NCBI GenBank assembly: GCA_016721115.1
Contig: JADKIW010000001.1
Location: forward strand, 4,045,501-4,109,500
DNA: 64,000 nucleotides
Direction of reading: 5' to 3'
Source: Candidatus Defluviilinea proxima
GTDB taxonomy: Bacteria; Chloroflexota; Anaerolineae; Anaerolineales; Villigracilaceae
The notes beneath the pieces were generated by a model. It was not told the origin of the DNA and made no database searches. It was given only the letters and a program-made list of their open reading frames with translations. A program made the translations under genes and the position numbers. Shown here one piece after another: positions 7,488 through 16,391 of this stretch (position 1 is the stretch's first letter; each line of letters starts with the position of its first letter).

Positions 7488-7549
7488 AACCACTGAGACA
7501 CGAAGACACAGAGAATTTAAAAACTCCGTGACTCAGTGTCTCCGTGGTT
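7488..7549. repeat. Intergenic palindrome of the AACCACxGAGACAC type
   Basis: AACCACTGAGACAC (7488-7501) pairs with GTGTCTCCGTGGTT (7536-7549), with one T-G mismatch. Intergenic sequences of this kind (repeated GAGACAC units) recur widely in environmental bacterial genomes. It fills most of the gatC-gatA gap. Confidence 0.55.
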
Positions 7550-7593
7550 AGATTTTGGACAGTATGACAATCTGACTAGGTGACTAACTAACT

Positions 7594-9054
7594 ATGCAAC
7601 TAACAAGCCTAACTATCCGCGAAGCACACGAGCTTCTCACATCCAAGAAAATCTCCTCCGTTGAATTGACTCAGGCAACGCTTGACCGCATCCGCGAGGT
7701 GGACAAGAAAGTCCAGTCCTATGTTACGGTCACGGACGAGCTTGCGCTTGAGCAGGCAAAGAAAGCCGATGAACGCATTGCCAAAGGCGAGAACATCACC
7801 CCGCTGACAGGCATTCCCTTCTCGATGAAGGATTGCATCTCAACACGCGGCGTCCCTACGACTTGTTCATCGAAGATACTCGAGAATTATGTTCCGCAAT
7901 ACAACGCCACAGTGACAAACAAACTCGCGGACTCTGGCGCTGTCCTCGTTGGCAAGACCAACATGGACGAGTTCGGTATGGGTTCATCCACCGAAAACTC
8001 GGGTCTCTTCACCACGCGCAATCCATGGGACCTCGAGCGCGTCCCTGGCGGTTCAAGTGGCGGCGCGGCGGCGAGCATGTCGGCGAGCCTATGTAACTTT
8101 GCCATCGGCGAAGACACGGGCGGATCGGTCCGCACGCCTGCAGGTTTCTGCGGCGTGACTGGCATCAAGCCCACATACGGACGTGTCTCCCGCTATGGTC
8201 TCATCGCACTCGCATCCTCCTTTGACGGCATTGGTCCGCTGGCACGCGATGTATATGATTGCGCAACTGTGTTCGAAGCCATTGCTGGCAATGACCCGTA
8301 TGACAGCACCACTTACGCATCACCCGTTCCGAACTACACTGCGAACATCGACAAACCCGTCAAAGGGATGAAGCTTGGAATTCCCAAAGAATATTTCGTG
8401 GCAGGCATGGAAGCGGGCGTCGAGTCGTCCATTCAAGAAGCGATTCGTCAATTTGAAAAACTCGGCATGGAGATTCATGAAGTCTCGCTGCCACACACCA
8501 AATACGGTCTGCCTGTTTATTATCTTCTGCTCTTCGCCGAAGCCAGCGCCAACCTCGCCCGCATGGATGGCACGCGCTTTGGTCTATCCGTTTCAGATGG
8601 TGCAAAGGATGTGATCGACATCTATCTCAAGACTCGCCACGAAGGATTTGGCGATGAAGTGAAGCGACGCATCATGCTGGGCGCATACGCATTGTCTTCG
8701 GGATATTACGATGCGTACTATCTCAAAGCACAAAAAGTACGCACGCTTCTGCGCCGTGACTTTGAGTCTGCCTTCGCCTCCGTTGACTTGCTCGTCGCCC
8801 CCGTCTGTCCCACCACAGCTTTCAAGATCGGCGAAAAGACCAGTGACCCGTTGGAGATGTATCTCTCCGATATTTACACCGTTGCGACGAATCCTGCGGG
8901 CGTCCCTGCGTTGGCGGTCCCGTGTGGATTCTCTAACAACATGCCCGTCGGTATGCAACTCATCGGCAAACACTTGGATGAACAGACATTATTCCAAGTT
9001 GGGCATGCGTATCAGCAAGTGACAGATTGGCATACGAAGTTGCCACCAATTTGA
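7594..9054 (+). CDS. gatA: Asp-tRNA(Asn)/Glu-tRNA(Gln) amidotransferase subunit A
   Basis: The amidase-signature glutaminase that releases ammonia for transamidation of misacylated tRNA. 486 residues, full length. The catalytic triad is visible at the canonical positions: Lys79 in FSMKDCIS, cis-Ser154 in PGGSSGGAAAS, and nucleophile Ser178 in GEDTGGSVR. The ATG at 7594 has only a weak upstream ribosome site. The product works with GatC and GatB encoded on either side, making Gln-tRNA(Gln) and, with the local AspRS, probably Asn-tRNA(Asn). Confidence 0.96.
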   Translation: MQLTSLTIREAHELLTSKKISSVELTQATLDRIREVDKKVQSYVTVTDELALEQAKKADERIAKGENITPLTGIPFSMKDCISTRGVPTTCSSKILENYVPQYNATVTNKLADSGAVLVGKTNMDEFGMGSSTENSGLFTTRNPWDLERVPGGSSGGAAASMSASLCNFAIGEDTGGSVRTPAGFCGVTGIKPTYGRVSRYGLIALASSFDGIGPLARDVYDCATVFEAIAGNDPYDSTTYASPVPNYTANIDKPVKGMKLGIPKEYFVAGMEAGVESSIQEAIRQFEKLGMEIHEVSLPHTKYGLPVYYLLLFAEASANLARMDGTRFGLSVSDGAKDVIDIYLKTRHEGFGDEVKRRIMLGAYALSSGYYDAYYLKAQKVRTLLRRDFESAFASVDLLVAPVCPTTAFKIGEKTSDPLEMYLSDIYTVATNPAGVPALAVPCGFSNNMPVGMQLIGKHLDEQTLFQVGHAYQQVTDWHTKLPPI

Positions 9055-9055
9055 C

Positions 9056-9122
9056 GATAGACCATAGACCATCGAGATTGAACATCGATCTTTTCATCGT
9101 CCATTGTCAATCGTCCATGGTC
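9056..9122. repeat. Intergenic repeat of the GATAGACCATAGACCATCG family
   Basis: The segment contains GATAGACCATAGACCATCG and, further on, CAATCGTCCATGGTC, forming an imperfect palindrome. A closely related sequence lies at 10275-10321, so this is a dispersed repeat with at least two copies in the window. Confidence 0.55.
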
Positions 9123-9136
9123 AGCGAGGCAAACCA

Positions 9137-9829
9137 ATGACCACAAATCGTATCCTCAACTGGGAAGGCTGTACCAACGTCCGTGACTTGGGCGGACTGG
9201 ATGCATCCAACGGAAGCAAAACCCGTTGGGGAGCGGTTGTGCGTGGAGACCATCCTGCCAAATTGACAGAGAACGGCTGGGCGTCATTGTATGAGCATGG
9301 CATCCGCACGATCATTTCGTTGCACACGTATGGATTTGACGAGAAGGATTATCTTGAGGTCGTCCCGCCTTACTCTGACATCGAGACTTTGATCGTCGAG
9401 ACAGAAGATGTGACCGACCAGGAGTTCGTCGAAAAATGGGCAAGTTCTGAGTTGTGGTGCACACCTCTTTATTATCAAGATGCACTTACCCGCTGGCCAC
9501 AACGACATGCCGCCGCGCTCAAAGCGATCGCGCAGGCAAAGGCAGGTGGTGTTCTCTTCCACTGCAAGCGCGGACATGATCGCACGGGCATCATCGGTTT
9601 GTTGCTACTTGCGTCCGTGGATGTTGCACCAGAAGATATCCTTGCGGATTACGCATTGAGCGTTGACCCTGAACGGGAAGAGATTCTGGCAAATCATGGG
9701 ACAACAACACGTGATGTCATTCTCAAGACGGTAAGCCAACTGAATGCCGAAGAGTATCTTCTTTCAGGCGGCCTGAGCAAGACAGATATTGAAACGCTTC
9801 GCGCACGCTTTCTTGAAAGCACAAATTAA
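9137..9829 (+). CDS. Tyrosine-protein phosphatase family protein
   Basis: A 230-residue cytosolic phosphatase of the Y_phosphatase3 type. The P-loop FHCKRGHDRTG carries nucleophile Cys143 and Arg149 (CX5R). The N-terminal NVRDLGGLDASNG with GAVVRGDHP is the family's usual opening. These enzymes act on phosphotyrosine or other phosphoesters; the substrate here is unknown. The start at ATG 9137 lies just after a repeat and is preceded by GAGGC. It forms a small plus-strand pair with the SRPBCC gene 13 bases downstream, between gatA and gatB. Confidence 0.87.
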   Translation: MTTNRILNWEGCTNVRDLGGLDASNGSKTRWGAVVRGDHPAKLTENGWASLYEHGIRTIISLHTYGFDEKDYLEVVPPYSDIETLIVETEDVTDQEFVEKWASSELWCTPLYYQDALTRWPQRHAAALKAIAQAKAGGVLFHCKRGHDRTGIIGLLLLASVDVAPEDILADYALSVDPEREEILANHGTTTRDVILKTVSQLNAEEYLLSGGLSKTDIETLRARFLESTN

Positions 9830-9842
9830 CAGAGATTGAACC

Positions 9843-10268
9843 ATGTCGAAATTCTCAACATCCACCATGATCAACGCAGGACAGGAAGCCGCCTGGAAGG
9901 TTTTATCTGATGTTGCCCACTGGCATGAATGGACTCCCACCGTCACCAAAGTGGAAGTACTTGATGCCCCTGAGTTGAAACTTGGCAATCGTTATAAAGT
10001 GTTTCAGCCAAAACTCCAACCCGCTGAATGGACAGTAACCGTGCTCACTCCCCCATCGAACTTCACATGGGAAGCGAAGACACCAGGCATACACATGGTA
10101 GCAGAACACATTCTCACTTCAAAAGGCGCGAACCAAACCGAACTCACACTGACGTTCGCATTCAATGGATGGCTCGGCAAACTTATCGGCAGGATGTATG
10201 GCAAAATGACTGAAGAATATATCCAAACTGAAGCACAGTCGTTGAAGAAGAGAGTTGAAAATCAATAA
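9843..10268 (+). CDS. SRPBCC (polyketide cyclase/START-like) family protein
   Basis: A 141-residue single-domain protein. The START-like pattern is clear: an N-terminal strand FSTSTMINAGQEAAWKVLSDVAHWHEWTPTV, a central TWEAKTPGIHMVAEHILTSK, and the C-terminal helix TEEYIQTEAQSLKKRVEN that covers the hydrophobic cavity. Such domains bind small hydrophobic ligands; the ligand cannot be predicted. It follows the phosphatase gene by 13 bases, with AGAGATTGAACC before the ATG, so the two are probably co-transcribed. Confidence 0.85.
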   Translation: MSKFSTSTMINAGQEAAWKVLSDVAHWHEWTPTVTKVEVLDAPELKLGNRYKVFQPKLQPAEWTVTVLTPPSNFTWEAKTPGIHMVAEHILTSKGANQTELTLTFAFNGWLGKLIGRMYGKMTEEYIQTEAQSLKKRVENQ

Positions 10269-10274
10269 ACCAAA

Positions 10275-10321
10275 GACGATTGACGATAGACCATAGTCCA
10301 TCGTCAATCGTCCACGGTCAT
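10275..10321. repeat. Palindromic repeat upstream of gatB
   Basis: GACGATTGACGAT (10275-10287) and its exact complement ATCGTCAATCGTC (10300-10312) enclose a 12-base loop AGACCATAGTCC; CACGGTC follows. It is related to the repeat at 9056-9122. Confidence 0.6.
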
Positions 10322-10334
10322 CCGAAGGATACCT

Positions 10335-11783
10335 ATGACCCAATACGAACCAGTAATCGGACTTGAAATCCACGGTGAACTGCTCACCAAATCCAAGATG
10401 TTCTGCAGTTGCTCAGCAGACTATGGCTCCGCGCCTGAACCGAACACCAACATCTGTCCCTCGTGCACAGGCTTGCCGGGTGCGATGCCTGTTGTTAACA
10501 AGAAGGCAACGGAGCTTGCGGCACTTGTCGGGCTGGCGTTGAATTGCTCGGTCAACAAACATAATACCTTTGCGCGCAAGAATTATTATTATCCCGATCT
10601 GCCCAAAGGCTATCAGATCTCGCAATACGAGTTGCCGATCTGTGAAAAAGGCTATCTTGAAGTCAATGTTGATGGTGAGGAGCAGTTCAAAGTCCGAGTG
10701 AGACGCGTGCACATCGAAGAGGACACCGCCAAACTGGCGCACGAAAAAAATTATGCGCTGGTCGATTTCAATCGCGCAGGCGTCCCATTGCTTGAGATCG
10801 TCTCCGAACCCGATATGCGCTCCGTCGAAGCCGCGCTCGATTACGCCACAAAAGTCCGCGCCATTTTGCGTTATCTCGGCGTCAACTCGGGCGATATGGA
10901 AAAAGGTGTCTTGCGCTTCGAAGCGAATATTTCTGTACGCCCCGTTGGCAGTGACGAGTTCCGCACGCGCACCGAGATCAAGAACCTCAACAGTTTCCGC
11001 GCACTCACGCGCGCCTCGGCATATGAGATCGAACGCCAGATCAAAGTGTATGAAAGCGGCGGAACCATTGTGCAAGAAACGCTCGGCTGGGACGATGTGC
11101 GCGGCGTGACCGTTTCACAGCGCAGTAAAGAAGAGGCGCACGACTATCGCTACTTCCCCGAACCCGACCTGCCTCCGCTTCAACTTTCGGATGCGTGGAT
11201 CGATGCGATTCGGACTCAACTGCCCGAACTGCCTGAAGCAAAGACCGCCCGCTTCATCACGGACTTCAGCTTGACTCCGTCCGATGCGCGTTTTCTTACC
11301 TCCGAGCTTTCGCTTGCCAATTACTTCGAGAGCGTGGTCGCGAAATCCAAGAGCCCCGCGAAAACCGTCAACTCATGGATCGCTGGCGAATTCATGCGCA
11401 ATCTCAACGACCTGAGCATTGACATCACGAACACCCCTGTGGACCCCGCCGACCTCGCCCAACTGATCGACATGACCACAGACAAGTCCATCAACAACAA
11501 CGCGGGCAAGACCGTGCTGGCAGAAATGTTCAAGAACGGCGGCAAACCCGAGCAGATCGTCAAAGAGAAAAATCTGGCACAGGTTTCTGACGAAGGCTTT
11601 ATTCAAGAGACCATTGACAAAGTCCTTGCTGATAATCCCTCTGAAGTGGAGAAATATCTCGCAGGCAAAGAGACCGTCTTCCAATGGTTCGTCGGTCAGG
11701 TGGCACGAGCGACGAAAGGCAAAGCCGATATGAATGTAGCAAAGGAGTTGCTGGTCAAGGCGTTGGAGGAGAGGAAGAAATAA
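10335..11783 (+). CDS. gatB: Asp-tRNA(Asn)/Glu-tRNA(Gln) amidotransferase subunit B
   Basis: The tRNA-binding kinase subunit that activates the misacylated amino acid and receives ammonia from GatA. 482 residues, full length. The opening YEPVIGLEIHGELLTKSKMF, the zinc-site cysteines (FCSCSADYG and ICPSCTG), LPKGYQISQYELPI, and DFNRAGVPLLEIVSEPD are all characteristic. The C-terminal third holds the helical YqeY-like tRNA-binding tail. A ribosome site (CGAAGGA) precedes the ATG. The last ~14 codons and the following terminator are repeated in degenerate form at 18214-18298. Confidence 0.96.
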   Translation: MTQYEPVIGLEIHGELLTKSKMFCSCSADYGSAPEPNTNICPSCTGLPGAMPVVNKKATELAALVGLALNCSVNKHNTFARKNYYYPDLPKGYQISQYELPICEKGYLEVNVDGEEQFKVRVRRVHIEEDTAKLAHEKNYALVDFNRAGVPLLEIVSEPDMRSVEAALDYATKVRAILRYLGVNSGDMEKGVLRFEANISVRPVGSDEFRTRTEIKNLNSFRALTRASAYEIERQIKVYESGGTIVQETLGWDDVRGVTVSQRSKEEAHDYRYFPEPDLPPLQLSDAWIDAIRTQLPELPEAKTARFITDFSLTPSDARFLTSELSLANYFESVVAKSKSPAKTVNSWIAGEFMRNLNDLSIDITNTPVDPADLAQLIDMTTDKSINNNAGKTVLAEMFKNGGKPEQIVKEKNLAQVSDEGFIQETIDKVLADNPSEVEKYLAGKETVFQWFVGQVARATKGKADMNVAKELLVKALEERKK

Positions 11784-11788
11784 ATTAT

Positions 11789-11838
11789 GAGACCGTTATC
11801 TTTTAGAAAACGGTCTCTTTTTTTTCTAGCGGTATAAT
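11789..11838 (+). terminator. gatB terminator and adjoining -10 element
   Basis: GAGACCGTT (11789-11797) pairs with AACGGTCTC (11809-11817), followed by nine T residues. Directly after the T run comes GCGGTATAATC with a perfect -10 hexamer TATAAT at 11833-11838, a likely promoter for the downstream gene. The same terminator-plus-GCGGTATAATC order recurs at 18264-18311. Confidence 0.85.
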
Positions 11839-11889
11839 CCCACTAAGTAATTATTCAAGAGACGGGGTGCATCAAGAAAACCGTTTTCA

Positions 11890-11973
11890 TTAGACATTTC
11901 TACGCAGATTCTCCATCGCCACGCGAACAACCTTCTCAGCCCAGAGCGATTTCGGCGGTAGTTGGGGAAGTGA
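11890..11973 (-). pseudogene. Possible 3' remnant of a minus-strand gene
   Basis: On the minus strand, in the otherwise empty interval before 11993, an open frame ends in LPQLPPKSLWAEKVVRVAMEN, then LRRNV and a TAA at 11890. Its base composition is GC-richer than the AT-rich gene next to it and its residues look protein-like. No start or upstream part exists, so if real it is only a tail. I cannot name a family. It may also be chance. Confidence 0.25.
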
Positions 11974-11992
11974 GAAAGAAGAGATAATAAAA

Positions 11993-14900
11993 ATGATTAT
12001 CGAAGCCATCGTTACAACAACTATTTCTTTGATAGCTGATTCTCTTTGGCAAGAAATTGTCCACAGCGGCGTAACTACACAGTTTAAAGAAAGAATCGTG
12101 AGAGGAAAAATCTCTAGCGCCATAGAAGTATCAATGAGAGACGCTCTTAATACGTTGCCTGGCTTTGAATCTGAGATTGACGAAACATCCTTTATAGATT
12201 TTCTTGGTACTCCTTCGGTTTCAAAAGAAATTCTCAAATCAATATCCTTATATGAGTTCCCAAACATTCTCTTTTTAAGAGAAGAATGGGTCAAAAAATC
12301 TCCTAGAACTTCGGCGGGCAAGGCAGAAATATTATTAACTTTGTTCCTGACCAGACTTAAGAAAAATCTTTCTCAAATCCCCGAACTCGAAGATGCTTTT
12401 TTCAAGCAAAAAACAATTATTTACTTGAGCAATATTTCAGGTCAGTTAAATTCTTTTCAATCACAGCTTTCACAGTTTACCGAAAGTTCCCTAGGGCCAA
12501 TTGAAGGTCAATCGAAAGAGGAAATAGATTTACAGATCAAAGTAGAGGCGTACCGCGACATTGTAAAGAAGGGTCTTCCAAATACAGCCTTATCTTTATT
12601 GAATCCATTCGAAAAGTCCGTTGAAGAGAAAAATCTATCCAATAAATTAAAATCACAAATCCAAGGGCTCATTGGCTTTTGTTATTATTTACTTGGGAAT
12701 TTCAAAGAAGCTACAAATAGATTCGACAGAGCTCTTATTTTAGACCCCCAAAGCCCAAAGGCGCTCGCAAATGCTGCTCTAGGTGCACTCCTAAACGACA
12801 AGATTGAGGAAGCAGAAAAGTATGCAAAGCAATCATTAGAAAATGGAGGGAAATCAACATCGGCTAGCGCTGTATTGGTTAATGCGCAGGCAATTCTAAG
12901 GAACTACAAAAACATTGAAGAACTCATTGATAAGAACTTCCTCGATAACAACGATTATGTGCGAGCGTTAGCTCACATTTTCTCTCACGTTCAAGATTTT
13001 GATAACGCGGAAAAATATTATAGATTATGTCTTGCCCAGAATCCGTCAGATTTTCATAGCCTTCTAGGATTAGCTTCTATTTTGACAAATAACAGAAGGT
13101 ATCCGTTTAGATTTTTAGCGATAAAAGCAATTGAAGAATCAATGACACTTATAAACACAGCAATAAAGGAAGCGAACACTGGTGATAATGAAACCTTTAA
13201 AGAACAATCGCTGGCCGCCAGATCGGGCATATTATTAGGAAAGGGAGAGTTACAAGCAGCCAAAATAGATTGCACTGAGGTACTGAACAAAAACCCCAAA
13301 AATGAAATTGCTCTGCACAATCAAGGTATTATTTCGCTTTTAGAAGGGGATTTCCAGCAGGCAATCAATTGTTTTTCCGTACTTCCAGAAGAGTATCTTG
13401 TTCGAGAAAATCTTGCAACGCTTTTAGCGGAAGCGCATATTTCCAATGGAACATTCAAAAGTGCCGTAGAAACAGCCGATAAAGCCATCAAACAAAAAGA
13501 CAAAGAGGACCAGATTGTTTTGATTTCAATCAAAGCCAAGGCATTAATAAAACTAAACGAGACAAATGATGCACAAAAAATAAAAGATGAACTATTAGCA
13601 ACACCAAATAGTGTCCAAGCTATATTGGGAGCGGCTGAAATTGCTGAAATTCAAGGCAATTATTCTGAATCGATAGATATATTGGAAAAGGGATATAAAG
13701 CCATTGCCGATAGTGATGTTGAAAGACTGAGAATCCCCATCATCTTAGCTCTAATTTATTACCAACACAAGGATTTTTCGAACTCAATCAAATGGTTTGA
13801 TTTAATGCCAAGGGAGTTTTTGGGAGATAAAGCACTCGCTCACAAGTACATTAGCGCGCTTTACACAGCCAAAAAATATGGAGACGCCTATAAAGCGCTT
13901 CAGGATGCGCGGAACTTTGGAGCGAAATCGTCAAACCTGCTAGAACTCGAATCTTGGTTGGCTGAGTATTTTGGCGACAGAAATTTAGCAATTGAACTTC
14001 AGAAAGAACTTGTTGGAGTTGAACCTCTGCAAATAAAGCATAGAATCCAATTAACAAGGCTCCAATTTTTAAACAACCAAAAAGATGAAGCAACAAGCAC
14101 CCTAAACAATATAAATTCTGAGACGCTTGACAATGCCGCTGTATTAATCCAGCTTGGAGAGATGTACAGTTATATCGGTGAGAGTACGAGGGCTATTCAA
14201 ACTGCATACCGAGCAAGAAAAATAGGTATTGACACTCCCGAGATACACACGTCGTACATTTCATTATTCATGCGTTTAGAGGATGAAATAAAAGATTTAC
14301 TCAATGTCGATACTATTGCCCCAGACACTTCTGTACTGATAAACGACGGGGCAACAAAGCGATGGGTCAAGCTCTTATTAACAACAAAACCTACAAACGA
14401 GTGGGAATTCACACTAGATACTGAAATTGCAAAAATCCTTCTTGGGCACAAAAAGGGGGAAACAGTTGTATTTAAATCGACCCCGATTGAAACACTGAAA
14501 TACACAATCGAGGAAATTCAATCGATTTACGTTAGGGCTTTTCAAGAATCGCTTGAAGAATTCGGAACAAGATTCCCCAATCATGATGGTATGAATAAAA
14601 TGGATATATCGGATGGAGATATATCAAAAATAATCATACCGATATATAGAAGAAACATGTTCGTTGATCAAGTATTAGATTTTTACAGACAAGGAAAGTT
14701 TCCGATAAGCACAGTCGCAAAAGTGATTCACGCAAGTCAATATGAGATATTTCCCTCATTTCAAGTTATGAAGGGAAATCGAATTTTTGCAAGCTACGGA
14801 AGCGCCGCTGACCAAAAAATACAAATGGAAGCAATATCAAGTGCCATTTCAATTACGCTTGATATAACCGGGCTCCTTACGCTTTCACACTTAGGTTTTC

Positions 14901-15427
14901 TGTCAATATTGCAAACGAGATTTGAAAATATCTATATTCATCAATCGATGATAGATGAAATAGATGAGTTGGTCTTTAAGAGACGATTTGAACTTAAGAA
15001 TGGCGCTCGATATATTGGCTATCATGAAGGACGCCCATATTTTGAAGAAACATCTCCAACTCAAATCGATCAGAATATTAAGTTTCTAAATGAGCTACGG
15101 TCGTTCTTAACCGAAAAATGCCATACTGTCGCAATTTCACCTGAAACAGCTTCAAATGTTCAATTCTCAGAAGCTGCTAGGGAAAGCATGGATGAACTCG
15201 CAAGTTTCCTTATTTTGATTGCCAAATCAACCAACTCTCCCATTTATACCGATGATGCAGCCATTCGGTCGCTTGCAAATGATATTGCGGGAACTTCTGG
15301 CTTTTGGTCACAGATACTATTACTTGATGCAATGAACAAAAATATTATCAACAAAGATCAATATGAAAGTGCCGTAGCAAAGTTAATTAAATCGAATTAC
15401 TTTTTGTATCAGTCAATAAAGATTTAA
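11993..15427 (+). CDS. TPR protein with GreA-C-like and PIN-like domains (C-terminus frameshifted)
   Basis: A 1144-residue AT-rich cytosolic protein. Residues 1-170 are a helical N-terminal region. About 170-780 are tetratricopeptide repeats, for example GFCYYLLGNFKEATNRFDRA and YYRLCLAQNPSDFHSLLGLA. About 800-850 (EFTLDTEIAKILLGHKKGETVVF and what follows) resembles the C-terminal FKBP-like domain of GreA/GreB transcript-cleavage factors. About 950-1144 looks like a PIN nuclease: SITLDITGLLTLSHLGFL has a first acidic residue, HQSMIDEIDELVF another, and IYTDDAAIRSLA the last. As I recall, TPR-GreAB-C-PIN combinations have been noted in predicted bacterial conflict systems; I cannot verify this here. 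The frame closes early at 15427, and the natural continuation is in the -1 frame to 15768. Confidence 0.75.
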   Translation: MIIEAIVTTTISLIADSLWQEIVHSGVTTQFKERIVRGKISSAIEVSMRDALNTLPGFESEIDETSFIDFLGTPSVSKEILKSISLYEFPNILFLREEWVKKSPRTSAGKAEILLTLFLTRLKKNLSQIPELEDAFFKQKTIIYLSNISGQLNSFQSQLSQFTESSLGPIEGQSKEEIDLQIKVEAYRDIVKKGLPNTALSLLNPFEKSVEEKNLSNKLKSQIQGLIGFCYYLLGNFKEATNRFDRALILDPQSPKALANAALGALLNDKIEEAEKYAKQSLENGGKSTSASAVLVNAQAILRNYKNIEELIDKNFLDNNDYVRALAHIFSHVQDFDNAEKYYRLCLAQNPSDFHSLLGLASILTNNRRYPFRFLAIKAIEESMTLINTAIKEANTGDNETFKEQSLAARSGILLGKGELQAAKIDCTEVLNKNPKNEIALHNQGIISLLEGDFQQAINCFSVLPEEYLVRENLATLLAEAHISNGTFKSAVETADKAIKQKDKEDQIVLISIKAKALIKLNETNDAQKIKDELLATPNSVQAILGAAEIAEIQGNYSESIDILEKGYKAIADSDVERLRIPIILALIYYQHKDFSNSIKWFDLMPREFLGDKALAHKYISALYTAKKYGDAYKALQDARNFGAKSSNLLELESWLAEYFGDRNLAIELQKELVGVEPLQIKHRIQLTRLQFLNNQKDEATSTLNNINSETLDNAAVLIQLGEMYSYIGESTRAIQTAYRARKIGIDTPEIHTSYISLFMRLEDEIKDLLNVDTIAPDTSVLINDGATKRWVKLLLTTKPTNEWEFTLDTEIAKILLGHKKGETVVFKSTPIETLKYTIEEIQSIYVRAFQESLEEFGTRFPNHDGMNKMDISDGDISKIIIPIYRRNMFVDQVLDFYRQGKFPISTVAKVIHASQYEIFPSFQVMKGNRIFASYGSAADQKIQMEAISSAISITLDITGLLTLSHLGFLSILQTRFENIYIHQSMIDEIDELVFKRRFELKNGARYIGYHEGRPYFEETSPTQIDQNIKFLNELRSFLTEKCHTVAISPETASNVQFSEAARESMDELASFLILIAKSTNSPIYTDDAAIRSLANDIAGTSGFWSQILLLDAMNKNIINKDQYESAVAKLIKSNYFLYQSIKI

Positions 15428-15768
15428 TCGTCTCTCTTCTCGAAAAGTCTTCTTACACTGTAAGTGACGATTTCGTCAACTCAATTCTACGGGGCTTAAG
15501 GGGACCAGAAGCTGACGAAAACCTTTCTACTAGAATAGCCGCTGAAACATTGAAAGAAATCTGGTTGTCAAGTGCTTCTATGGACCAAAAGGTTTTTATA
15601 TTAGATGCTATCCTTCGCAATTTATTTATTGGGCGTTCAAGCGACATTGTGGTTATGAAACTCACTCAAGCACTCAGGGGTCTTTTTGGAGTTGCATCCC
15701 AAAATCAATTGAATAAGCTTATTGAACAAATAAGGCTTTACCATGCAGTAAATCTTCAAATTCACTAA
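15391..15768 (+). pseudogene. Out-of-frame C-terminal continuation of the TPR/PIN protein
   Basis: The frame from 15391 to TAA at 15768 has no good start codon but continues the preceding protein smoothly: adding one T to the T5 run at 15401-15405 gives NYFFVSVNKDLIVSLLEKSS. The rest is helical (SILRGLRGPEADENLSTRIA, then AETLKEIWLSSASMDQKVF). The gene was therefore probably 11993-15768 (about 1258 residues). Either the isolate has a one-base deletion or the sequence has an indel error. Confidence 0.65.
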
Positions 15769-15817
15769 CAATAAAAACTTCTACCTTCGGTGACTTTGTA
15801 AAATACAAGATACACCT

Positions 15818-15882
15818 CACCACCGTGGAGAAGACTAAACCTTCATCCCATCGATCCGCGAGAGGTTCCTACTATCGTTTGC
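15818..15882. repeat. Copy a of the asnS-upstream repeat
   Basis: Aligns with 19767-19828: shared blocks CACnACCGTnGAGAAGnCTAAACCTTC, then GATCC and TATCGTTnGC, in the same order and spacing. A third, shorter relative sits just before asnS (20795-20840). All three lie after a cargo gene. Confidence 0.6.
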
Positions 15883-16002
15883 ACGGCGGACGTGAGCCCA
15901 TTCGCAGTCTTGGTATTGCGGCGGACTTCTGATACATATGGCCACACTGACTTCTGAGCCACAGAAATTTGCCTTTTGATATTTCAAGACGTGTCTTATA
16001 TC

Positions 16003-16030
16003 AACATCCCTGATTTTCAGGGATGTTTTT
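16003..16030 (+). terminator. Intrinsic terminator downstream of the TPR/PIN gene
   Basis: AACATCCCTGA (16003-16013) and TCAGGGATGTT (16017-16027) form an 11-bp stem with a TTT loop, followed by a T run. Confidence 0.75.
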
Positions 16031-16391
16031 CTACCGCATCCTCACGCACGTTTCATATGCATGAACAAACTTTTCAACTGTTGTGTAAGCCAAATATTAA
16101 ACTTTGGAACTAGACAACCATATCATCACAAATGATTCTTATTTATTTTTAATCTCATCTGAAATTAATTTTTTCGATCTTGCAACAAGATTAGCGACGT
16201 TTCTCACCACAAATCGGCATTTATAGATTCCACAGTACTTTTGTTTTTGCCAAGCTTGCAGTATTGTTTGTAACTTTCCCTTATTCTTTGTTTCGCAAAG
16301 CAGTAGAAGCATGTAACCTTTATCTCTGTCCTATTTGGACAAACATACTCGAGTATGTAAAAAACGCAAGAACAAAGATTTTGGAGGTACC

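Larger units (their letters stand above)
15769..16391. other. Gene-poor interval of 623 bases
   Basis: Holds the repeat at 15818-15882, a terminator at 16003-16030 and AT-rich sequence before the next gene. A short open stretch near 15870-15960 ends LRRTSDTYGHTDF, which faintly recalls the C-terminal end of tyrosine recombinases, but too little is left to call. No other gene was seen. Confidence 0.5.
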
